Positions 32,467 to 39,854 of a stretch of 64,000 bases of DNA are shown here, one piece after another. The DNA comes from Amycolatopsis japonica (lineage in GTDB: Bacteria; Actinomycetota; Actinomycetes; Mycobacteriales; Pseudonocardiaceae): contig NZ_CP008953.1 of the NCBI RefSeq assembly GCF_000732925.1, positions 6,262,001 to 6,326,000 of the forward strand, read 5' to 3'. Numbering within the stretch: the stretch's first letter is position 1; every line of letters starts with the position of its first letter. The notes under the pieces were generated by a model. That model was not told the DNA's origin and made no database searches. It saw only the letters and a program-made list of their open reading frames with translations. The position numbers were made by a program, and so were the translations under genes.

Positions 32467-33711
32467 GTGTCCGGACAACGTATCCTCGAGCCGCCGCGGG
32501 AGTTGTGGCGTGCTGGTGCGCGGGAGCTGGCGCATGGTGTGGTGGAGCGGTTGTCGGTGGCACGGCAGGCGTTGGCGGAGGTCGGGCAGTTCCTGGTCGA
32601 GATCGAGTCCCGGGGTCCGATGGAACTGTTCGGCCATGGTTCGACCGCGGGTTGGTTCGCTGAGACGGCGCGGGTCAGTCCGAACGAGGCCCGCGACACC
32701 GTCACTCGCGCGTTGGCGGTGAACGAGAGCCGCAATCTGGATGGCACGCCCGCTCCGGCGTTCGCGCCGATCGCCGGAGCCGCCGCCGCGGAAGGTGACC
32801 TGGGGCATCAGCAGCTGGATCCGATCCTCGCGGTGCTGAAGAAGATCCCGGCCGACGCCTCGGCCGACGACCGGACCGGCGCCGAACAGATCCTGGTCAC
32901 CTTGGCCCGCCACGCCGGACCACAGGAGATCGCCAACGTCGGCGCCGACCTCTTGGCCCATCTCGACCCCGATGGGAACGAGCCCAAGGACGAGGACCTG
33001 AAACCCCCGTCACGCGAGGTGCACCTGCACAAGCGTGACGACGGGTGGTGGCGGCTCAACGGCCTCCTCGACCCCGAGTTCGGGGCCCGCGCCAACGCCC
33101 TGTTCGAAACCTGGGGACAGCGAAGACCCGTCGACGAAGACGGCAACCGCGACCCCCGCACCCCAGGCGAGCGCCATGGGGACGCGTTGTTCGACGCGAT
33201 CCACTACGCGATGACCAACGACAAAGCCCCCACCCTCTCCGGAGACCGCACCACCATCGTGGTCACGATCCCCCTGGACACCCTGACCTCGGGGCTGGGG
33301 GCGGCCTGCGTGGACGGGGTCGCGCAGATCACCGCCCGGCACGCCCGGATGCTGGCCTGCGACGCCAAAATCATCCCCGCCATCCTCGGCAGCGAAAGCG
33401 AACCCCTCGACATCGGACGTGCCGCCCGCAGTGTCACCCCTGCTCAACGACGGGCCTTGAACCTGCGCGACCACGGGTGCGCATTTCCTGGCTGCCGGCG
33501 AAAGCCGAAGCACTGCGAAGCCCACCACATTTTGCCGTGGGGGCAGCTCGGCGACACCGACCTCAACAACCTCTGCCTGCTGTGCCGCTACCACCACATG
33601 GTCATCCACGGCCAATCCGGCTGGACAGTCCACATCACCAACGGACGACCCGAATTCATCCCACCGCAATACCTCGACCCGCTCCAAACACCCCGCCACA
33701 ACCACCGCTGA
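32467..33711 (+). CDS. DUF222 domain HNH endonuclease (13E12-repeat type)
   Basis: Protein of 414 residues in the DUF222-HNH family, whose M. tuberculosis members are the 13E12 repeat proteins. The helical DUF222 domain covers about 30-300 (EVHLHKRDDGWWRLNGLLDPEFGA). The C-terminal HNH nuclease begins CAFPGCRRKPKHCEAHHILPWG (Cys338, then the His-His pair) and continues LNNLCLLCRYHHMVIHG, keeping the zinc cysteines and catalytic histidines. Members are often mobile-element-like and repeated. GTG 32467 has no ribosome-binding site and follows a -10 element closely, so it is probably leaderless. The SOS box predicts DNA-damage induction. It is convergent with the pseudo-caspase gene, 54 bp apart. 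Confidence 0.88.
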   Translation: MSGQRILEPPRELWRAGARELAHGVVERLSVARQALAEVGQFLVEIESRGPMELFGHGSTAGWFAETARVSPNEARDTVTRALAVNESRNLDGTPAPAFAPIAGAAAAEGDLGHQQLDPILAVLKKIPADASADDRTGAEQILVTLARHAGPQEIANVGADLLAHLDPDGNEPKDEDLKPPSREVHLHKRDDGWWRLNGLLDPEFGARANALFETWGQRRPVDEDGNRDPRTPGERHGDALFDAIHYAMTNDKAPTLSGDRTTIVVTIPLDTLTSGLGAACVDGVAQITARHARMLACDAKIIPAILGSESEPLDIGRAARSVTPAQRRALNLRDHGCAFPGCRRKPKHCEAHHILPWGQLGDTDLNNLCLLCRYHHMVIHGQSGWTVHITNGRPEFIPPQYLDPLQTPRHNHR

Positions 33712-33765
33712 ACCCGAGGAAGCCCGCCGACCACCAGGCGACGGGCCCCTCGGCATGCGCGGAAA

Positions 33766-35985
33766 TCAAGACTCGAAGACACCGCAACACTGTTCGATCC
33801 GGCCCTGATACAACGGCCCGCCCAACGTCGAGGCCACGACCTCACGCACAGAGGCCGAGGCGGCCACTTCGCGCAGACGCTCCGGGAAGTGATCACTCAC
33901 CAAGGCCGGATCCAGGATCCCGGCGACCGAAGACGGCTCCGCCTCCAAGTGATCGAAAAGATCCGGCCAGCGGACACGGACGACACACCACAAGGCCAGC
34001 GTGTCGGTTCCGACCGTGTTGCCTTCCAAGGTCCTGATGGCCCGATGAGCGGTGTAGGTGTTGACAAACTGATTGAATCCGCGTGGCGTATCACTGATCA
34101 ACGGCGCGAACTTCCGCAGCCAGTGTTCGGTTTGTTCGCGCACCACGGGCTGCGCGAGCGCACGGGTGGCGTCACCGACCAGTTCCGCCTTCGCTGCTGC
34201 CGACGCCTCGTCGAGAATGTCGAGGATCTCTCTTTCCCTGCCGGCTTCACCGCGCAGACGACCACGAAGCAAAGCCGCCTCGCTCGCGATTTCCGAGTCC
34301 CCGCCTTCGGAGATCCGCAGAAGCCGATCGATGTAGAGCCGCCGCAGCGCGGTCGTGAACGACGGCATGGGAACCGTTATCTGAAAGAGCTTCTCGAGAA
34401 ACAGGTAGCCAAGTGACTTACCGGGACGGGCGACACAATGCTCGAACACCGGATACTTCGACTCATAGCTCTTGCGAAGCCAAGCTCCGTCCGCGGCGAC
34501 GACGAACAAGGGCGCGCTCGCCGCGCCCGGCGCGTTACGGAAGACGGTCTGGACGGTGTCGAGCAGGCCGACGACCTCCTCATACCCACACCGGTCCAGA
34601 TCATCGATGAGGAACAGCAACGGTTTCCGCGTACGGCCCAGCAGCCAGGAGAAGTGTGCGGACACCTCCGCCATCGGGTTCGTTCCCGACTCTTCGAAGA
34701 GTTTCGCGCCACGAGCCGAGTTCCAGAGCAGAAAGCGGCTCACGACGAGCGCGCCCGCCCAGAACGGGATCATCGCGGCCACCACGGTGCCGACGACCTT
34801 GGCCGCCTCGCTCCAGCCCCCGGCCGTGCCCTGTCGTGGCCACAGCCAGAATGCGAGACCACCGACGAGCAGTACCAGGACCAGGACCGCGAAGGCATAA
34901 GGGGCACCGGTCCGGCGCGCTCTGGCGAAGACTTCGGCCGACCGGAGCCATCGCCTCCCCCACCAACCTCGATCCGCGGCGATCGCGTCCCTGGCCGCGG
35001 TCAGCAACGTCCACCACGGACGCCCCAGGCGAGCCTGCCGCCACGCGTCGAACTCGACGAGCAGGAAAGTGCCGCCCAGCCTCCGCCTCAGGAAACCGAG
35101 CAGCGTCGTCTTTCCCGTTCCCCATGCCCCGTCGACGTGGACCAGGAAGGAAACGTCCGGTCGGCGCATCCGAGCGTCGGTCAGCCGGAAGGCGAGCACT
35201 CCAGCGAGTTCGTCGCGATGCAGGAAGTCCTCGCGCGCGGTCGCGTCGGCGGCCCACTCGACGTCGGAACCCGGAGTCGTGCCGTGCACCGCAGGACTGC
35301 CGGCCACTCGGAGGTGCTCGGCCGCAGGCGTCACGTGGTACATCGTCTGCTGCACCGGCGTCACCGCCTCTCGCCCCAGGAACGCCCCGAACTCCTCTGC
35401 CGTCACCACACCGTCGCGATCGGCGTCGGCCCGGCCGGTACGGAGGCCGTCGACGAGGGCGTCAGCGAGGACACCGGCGCTCCAGGAAGGCCCCTTTTCA
35501 TGCTCTCGCAAGGCATTCGTGGCGGACACGGCCACGATCGCCCGCTCTCCCGGAAAGTCCTCTCCGACCCACATGACCGACTCGGCGAAGGCTCCGGAGA
35601 AAGGGAAGTCGAAGATCAGCACGAACTTCCGGCAGTCGCTGGTCTCTACGTAGTGGCGGAGCGCCCTCGATGACAACGCGCTGGTCGCGGCGTACCGCGC
35701 ATCGGTGTCGGTCGAGGCGAAATACCACTCACCCTGCCCCTGGACCCCGCCGCCGATGAGATACAGCAGCAAGACGTCTTCCGGCCCCGCCGCGTCGAAG
35801 AAGCGGTCGATCACGCTGAAGACCGTGGTGTTCGACTGATCGGAAAGCGATGCCACCTCGAAGCCACCGATGGCTTCGTCCCCGAACACCGCGGCCACTG
35901 CCGCGGCCTCGGTCGTGACGTCCAACCCCTCGAACGAGGGATCGGTGAAGCGGGAACTCCCGACGATCAACGCTTTCCTGGCCAT
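33766..35985 (-). CDS. Pseudo-caspase domain fused to EF-hand and membrane KAP P-loop NTPase
   Basis: Unrecognised architecture, 739 residues. (1) A caspase/C14-like domain (about 1-225): ALIVGSSRFTD, EDVLLLYLIGGGVQG, WYFASTDT, KFVLIFDFPFSGAF. Active relatives have a GHG histidine where this has GGG (78-80) and a D-S/C-C cysteine where it has Asp-Phe-Pro (126-128), so it looks catalytically dead. (2) An EF-hand loop D187-E198 (DADRDGVVTAEE) with all ligands. (3) A KAP NTPase (about 250-700): Walker A GAWGTGKTT (286-294), two membrane helices (about 363-383 and 397-417), Walker B LLFLIDDLDRC (456-466). KAP proteins such as PifA exclude phage, so defence or stress sensing is plausible. ATG 35985 after CGGGAG. 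Confidence 0.82.
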   Translation of the reverse strand: MARKALIVGSSRFTDPSFEGLDVTTEAAAVAAVFGDEAIGGFEVASLSDQSNTTVFSVIDRFFDAAGPEDVLLLYLIGGGVQGQGEWYFASTDTDARYAATSALSSRALRHYVETSDCRKFVLIFDFPFSGAFAESVMWVGEDFPGERAIVAVSATNALREHEKGPSWSAGVLADALVDGLRTGRADADRDGVVTAEEFGAFLGREAVTPVQQTMYHVTPAAEHLRVAGSPAVHGTTPGSDVEWAADATAREDFLHRDELAGVLAFRLTDARMRRPDVSFLVHVDGAWGTGKTTLLGFLRRRLGGTFLLVEFDAWRQARLGRPWWTLLTAARDAIAADRGWWGRRWLRSAEVFARARRTGAPYAFAVLVLVLLVGGLAFWLWPRQGTAGGWSEAAKVVGTVVAAMIPFWAGALVVSRFLLWNSARGAKLFEESGTNPMAEVSAHFSWLLGRTRKPLLFLIDDLDRCGYEEVVGLLDTVQTVFRNAPGAASAPLFVVAADGAWLRKSYESKYPVFEHCVARPGKSLGYLFLEKLFQITVPMPSFTTALRRLYIDRLLRISEGGDSEIASEAALLRGRLRGEAGREREILDILDEASAAAKAELVGDATRALAQPVVREQTEHWLRKFAPLISDTPRGFNQFVNTYTAHRAIRTLEGNTVGTDTLALWCVVRVRWPDLFDHLEAEPSSVAGILDPALVSDHFPERLREVAASASVREVVASTLGGPLYQGRIEQCCGVFES

Positions 35986-36039
35986 CCATGGCTCCCGTCC
36001 CGGTGAACATCCACCGAGTCGGCCTGGATGGCGACGCCG

Positions 36040-36438
36040 TTACTGCGGTTGCTGCTGCTGACTCGGCAACGTCCCCGCCGCCATCCGCCGCGCCACGTCC
36101 CGCCGCAGCCACAGCAGCCACAGCCAGATCCCGAGGAAGATCACCCCGAGGATCGCCACGGCGGGCAGCGCGACGAAGAACGCGATCAGCGCGACCTGCA
36201 GCACGAGGACCGCGGGCACCGCCCAGGGCTTCTTCAGGAAACCGCACAGCACGATCAGCGCGACCGCGATCACGATCACCGACCAGCCGGTGAGCGAACC
36301 GACGCCGCCGCCGAGTTTCGCCACCACCGGCAGCGCGAGCGCGACGGTGATGCCCTCCATGATCAGCGAACCGGCCATCACCCCGCGGAAGGACTTCATC
36401 GGGTCCTTGGCGGGCGGCTTCGGGGTCTCGTCGGTCAC
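36040..36438 (-). CDS. DUF4233 membrane protein downstream of folC
   Basis: Small integral membrane protein of 132 residues with about four hydrophobic segments: GSLIMEGITVALALPVVAKLG, GWSVIVIAVALIVLCGF, VPAVLVLQVALIAFFVALP and VAILGVIFLGIWLWLLWL. The tail RRDVARRMAAGTLPSQQQQPQ is charged and glutamine-rich. The GTG start overlaps the folC stop (GTGA), so the two are translationally coupled. The folC-DUF4233-ndk order is conserved in actinobacteria (Rv2447c-Rv2445c), but here ndk is displaced. Function unknown. Confidence 0.9.
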   Translation of the reverse strand: MTDETPKPPAKDPMKSFRGVMAGSLIMEGITVALALPVVAKLGGGVGSLTGWSVIVIAVALIVLCGFLKKPWAVPAVLVLQVALIAFFVALPAVAILGVIFLGIWLWLLWLRRDVARRMAAGTLPSQQQQPQ

Positions 36439-38111
36439 GCCGGCTCCTTACCGAACAGGGTCCTGGCCTCGCCCGCGGTGACGACGGAGCCGGTGACCAG
36501 CACGCCGCCGCCCGCCAGCGGTTCCTCGGGGTCGTCGCTCTGCTCGACGAGGCCGATGGCGGTCTCGATCGCGGCGTCGAGGCTGGGCTCGGCCACGACG
36601 CGGTCTTCGCCGAAGATCGAGATGGCGACGTCGTTGAGTTCGTCGAGCGGCATCGCGCGCGGGGACGAGTTCTTGGTGACGACGATCTCGGACACCACCG
36701 GTTCGAGCGCGTCCAGGATGCCGCGGGCGTCCTTCTCCGCCATCACGCTCACCACGGCGGCGAGGCGGCGGAAGGCGAACTCCTCGGCGACGGTGGTCGC
36801 GAGCGCCTTGGCGCCGTGCGGGTTGTGGGCGGCGTCGAGCAGCACGGTCGGGGCGGCGCGGACGCGCTCCAGCCTGCCGGGGGTCTCGACCTCGGCGAAG
36901 GCCTCGCGGACGGCCTCGATGACCAGTTGCTTGTCCTTGCCCGCGCCGAAGAACGCTTCGACGGCGGCCAGCGCCAGAGCGGCGTTGGCGGCCTGGTGCG
37001 CGCCGTGCAGCGGCAGGAAGATCTCGTCGTAGACACCGCCGAGGCCCTGCAGTTTCAGCATCTGCCCGCCGACGGCGACCTCGCGCTCCAGCACACCGAA
37101 CTCGCTGCCGGCGCGGGCGACGCTCGCGTCGACCTCGATGGCGCGTTCCAGCAGGATCTTCTGGACTTCGGGCTCCTGCTCGGCGATGACCACGACGCTG
37201 CCGGGTTTGATGATCCCGGCCTTCTCCACCGCGGCTTTGGCCGGAGAGCCGCCGAAGTACTCGACGTGGTCGACGCCGATCGGCGTGATGACGGCGACGT
37301 CGCCGTCCACGACGTTGGTGGCGTCCCAGGAGCCGCCGAGCCCGGTCTCGATGACCGCGGCTTCGACGGGCGCGTCGGCGAAGGCCGCGAACGCCATCCC
37401 GGTCAGCACCTCGAACTTGCTCATCGGCACCGCGTCCTGACCACCGGCGTTGTCCACCATGGTCACGTACGGCGCGACGTCGCGGTACAGGTCGACGTAC
37501 GCGGCGGCGGAGATGGGGGCGCCGTCGAGCGCGATCCGCTCGGTGACCAGCTGCAGATGCGGGCTGGTGTACCGGCCGACGCGCAGGCCCATACGGGTCA
37601 GCAGCGCGTCGATCATCCGGGTGGTCGAGCCCTTGCCGTTGGTCCCGGCGACGTGCAGCACCGGGTAACCGCGGTGCGGTTCACCCATGAGATTGACCAG
37701 GGCCGCGATCCGGGCGAGGGACGGCTCGATCTTCGTCTCGGGCCAGCGCTGGTTCAGCTCGGCCTCGACGGCGAGCAGCTCGCGGCGCGCCTGCTGCCCG
37801 TTGGGGTCGGACGGGGCGAACTCGTCACCCTGGTCGTCCAGTTCGTGCAGCTCCACGTCCTCCGGGGCGACGAGGTCCGGCACGGGGCCGAGCGCGAGGT
37901 TGTCCCCCAGCTGCCCGATCCCGCCGATACCGCCCCGCGAACCGCCGCCCGCCTGGTACGCGGCGTCGGGTGCGTCCAGATCCGGGTCGGTGTCGTCGGA
38001 CGGATCGTGGGCGCGGGCCCCCAATTCGTCGACACCGGCGAAACTGTCCAGATCTGCCAGGTCCGGGGATTCCCTGAAATCTTCGGAATCCCGGCCGTCA
38101 CCTCGCGGCAC
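36435..38111 (-). CDS. folC: Folylpolyglutamate synthase / dihydrofolate synthase with acidic N-terminal extension
   Basis: Adds glutamate to dihydropteroate and to reduced folates. It is 558 residues; about 105 N-terminal residues are an acidic, low-complexity extension (DPSDDTDPDLDAPDAAYQAGGGSRGGIGGIG) before the normal start of the Mur-ligase fold (RRELLAVEAELNQRWPETKIEPSL). P-loop: LHVAGTNGKGSTTRMIDALL; then GRYTSPHL, VIETGLGGSWDATNVV, and in the C-terminal domain LLDAAHNPHGAKAL. The extension is longer than in E. coli FolC; a later start is possible but no clear internal ribosome-binding site was seen. Overlaps the next gene. Confidence 0.93.
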   Translation of the reverse strand: MPRGDGRDSEDFRESPDLADLDSFAGVDELGARAHDPSDDTDPDLDAPDAAYQAGGGSRGGIGGIGQLGDNLALGPVPDLVAPEDVELHELDDQGDEFAPSDPNGQQARRELLAVEAELNQRWPETKIEPSLARIAALVNLMGEPHRGYPVLHVAGTNGKGSTTRMIDALLTRMGLRVGRYTSPHLQLVTERIALDGAPISAAAYVDLYRDVAPYVTMVDNAGGQDAVPMSKFEVLTGMAFAAFADAPVEAAVIETGLGGSWDATNVVDGDVAVITPIGVDHVEYFGGSPAKAAVEKAGIIKPGSVVVIAEQEPEVQKILLERAIEVDASVARAGSEFGVLEREVAVGGQMLKLQGLGGVYDEIFLPLHGAHQAANAALALAAVEAFFGAGKDKQLVIEAVREAFAEVETPGRLERVRAAPTVLLDAAHNPHGAKALATTVAEEFAFRRLAAVVSVMAEKDARGILDALEPVVSEIVVTKNSSPRAMPLDELNDVAISIFGEDRVVAEPSLDAAIETAIGLVEQSDDPEEPLAGGGVLVTGSVVTAGEARTLFGKEPA

Positions 38112-38181
38112 GAACTCTCCTCTTACCCTTGCTGCCTGTCACGCCGAGTCTACGTGCGGCTTTTCCTGGCACTCTCGACGC

Positions 38182-38811
38182 ATGGGGTTCAACCACAACG
38201 ACCACTATCACCCGCTGCTGCTCGACCAGCTGCCTCCCGGCCCCGGCGTGGCGCTGGACGTGGGCTGCGGCAGCGGGCGGTTCGCGCGGCGGCTCGCGGC
38301 CACCGGGATGCACGTCGAGGCGATCGACCGGTCCGGTCCGATGATCGACCTCGCCCGCGCCGCCGGCTCGCCGGGCCCCGGCACGATCTCGTACCGGCAG
38401 GCCGACGTGGTCGCCGAAAAACTGCCGGACGAGGCGTACGACTTCATCTCCTGCCTCGCGATGCTCCACCACGTGCCGTTCGACACGGTCACCAGGCTGC
38501 GTGACGCGCTGGTCCCCGGCGGTGTGCTCGCCGTCCTCGGCCTCGGCAGGCCCAGCACCGTCGCCGACTACGCGCGCGCTCTCGTGGCCTCACCGGTCAA
38601 CGCGCTGGCCAGAGTGGTCGTCTATGCGGGTGAGCGGCTGAACGGCGGCGCCGACCCGCTGCCGACGGCGCCGATCGTGGAGACCTTCCCGCCGATGAGC
38701 CGGATCCGGCGCGACGCGGCCGCCCTGCTGCCGGGGAGCAAAGTCCGGAACCTGCTCTTCTACCGCTATCTGCTGGTCTACCGCCGACCGGAAGACGATC
38801 ACCCGATGTGA
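38182..38811 (+). CDS. Class I SAM-dependent methyltransferase
   Basis: Methyltransferase of 209 residues. The SAM-binding motif I is VALDVGCGSGRFARRLAATG, followed by VEAIDRSGPMIDLAR (motif II acidic residue) and YDFISCLAMLHHVPF (motif IV). The C-terminal part is helical with a possible amphipathic segment (VASPVNALARVVVYAGERL) seen in UbiE-like relatives. The substrate is unknown. ATG 38182 has a weak ribosome-binding site and lies 70 bp from the divergent folC start, so the two share a promoter region. Confidence 0.9.
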   Translation: MGFNHNDHYHPLLLDQLPPGPGVALDVGCGSGRFARRLAATGMHVEAIDRSGPMIDLARAAGSPGPGTISYRQADVVAEKLPDEAYDFISCLAMLHHVPFDTVTRLRDALVPGGVLAVLGLGRPSTVADYARALVASPVNALARVVVYAGERLNGGADPLPTAPIVETFPPMSRIRRDAAALLPGSKVRNLLFYRYLLVYRRPEDDHPM

Positions 38812-38918
38812 CACCCCAAGCGGGTGAAACCGGCGCTCGACCACCCGATCGGCGGCGCCGACCGGGCCGGATCCGGTTCATTTTTGAGAGGCCATCCAGT
38901 CCGGAGATCGGGGTCCTC

Positions 38919-39794
38919 ATGCGCTACAGACGCGTCCTGTTCGCGGCCGTCTCGACCGTCGTCCTGCTGATCGCCTCCGCCACGGCGGCCACCGCCACCA
39001 CGCGGTCCTACCGCAACTACGTCGCGCTGGGTGATTCCTACACCTCCGGACCGCTCATCCCGCTCCCCCGCCTCGACCCGCTCTTCTGCGGCAAGTCGAC
39101 GCAGAACTACCCGTCGATGCTCGCCGCGGCGCTGCGGGTCCGCTCCTTCACCGACATCAGCTGCGGCGGCGCCGACACCACGAACATGACGCAACGCCAA
39201 AGCGTGACGCTCGGCAGCAACCCGCCCCAGTTCAGCGCCCTGCGCGCGAACACCGACCTGGTCACAGTCGGTATCGGCGGCAACGACTACGGCGTCTTCG
39301 GCACGCTCGTCGGCACCTGCCCGTCCCTGCGCGCGAGCGATCCCACCGGGAACCCGTGCCAGGAGCGGTTCACCGTCGGTGGTGTCGACACCATCAAGGC
39401 CAAGATCGCCGACACCGGCAAGAACGTCGAAAAGGTGCTGGCCGGAGTCCATACCCGCTCTCCGCGGGCCGAGGTGCTCGTCATCGGCTACCCGCGGATC
39501 GCGCCGGAACGCGGCTACTGCCCGAAGATCCTGCCCTTCGCCGAGGGCGACTACGCCTGGCTCAACGACGTCGAGAAGGCGCTGAACTCGGCGATCGAGA
39601 AGGCCGTCGCGGCCGACGGCAAGGCGACCTTCATCGACACCTTCGGACCGTCCGCCGGGCACGACGCCTGCGCGCCGAACGGGGCCGCGTGGATCAACGG
39701 GCAGCACACGAAGCTGCTCGCCGCGGCGGCTTACCACCCGTATCGCACGGGGATGGCGGGCGTGACCGGAGTGATCCTCCGTCACCTTCGCTGA
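38919..39794 (+). CDS. Secreted SGNH/GDSL esterase or lipase
   Basis: Extracellular serine esterase of about 291 residues, resembling Streptomyces SGNH lipases. A signal peptide (about 1-28, VLFAAVSTVVLLIASATAATATT) is followed by block I NYVALGDSYTSGPLI with the nucleophile Ser, CGGADT, block III VTVGIGGNDYG, and the C-terminal block V. In YHPYRTGMAGVTGV the Asp usually preceding the His is missing, replaced by Tyr, though the histidine remains. Several cysteines suggest disulfides. It ends 5 bp before the palindromic repeat and converges on valS. Confidence 0.88.
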   Translation: MRYRRVLFAAVSTVVLLIASATAATATTRSYRNYVALGDSYTSGPLIPLPRLDPLFCGKSTQNYPSMLAAALRVRSFTDISCGGADTTNMTQRQSVTLGSNPPQFSALRANTDLVTVGIGGNDYGVFGTLVGTCPSLRASDPTGNPCQERFTVGGVDTIKAKIADTGKNVEKVLAGVHTRSPRAEVLVIGYPRIAPERGYCPKILPFAEGDYAWLNDVEKALNSAIEKAVAADGKATFIDTFGPSAGHDACAPNGAAWINGQHTKLLAAAAYHPYRTGMAGVTGVILRHLR

Positions 39795-39799
39795 ATGCA

Positions 39800-39846
39800 A
39801 GGAACGGTCCTTTCCTTGCAAATTTTGCGAGGAAAGGACCGTTCCT
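39800..39846. repeat. 47-bp intergenic palindrome, copy 2 (bidirectional terminator)
   Basis: Arms AGGAACGGTCC + TTTCCTTGCAAA and TTTGCGAGGAAA + GGACCGTTCCT around one T, with a single mismatched pair. The core (TCCTTTCCTTGCAAA) is shared with the copy at 24569-24621. It fills the 60-bp gap between convergent SGNH-hydrolase and valS stops. Confidence 0.9.
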
Positions 39847-39854
39847 AGCGTTCG

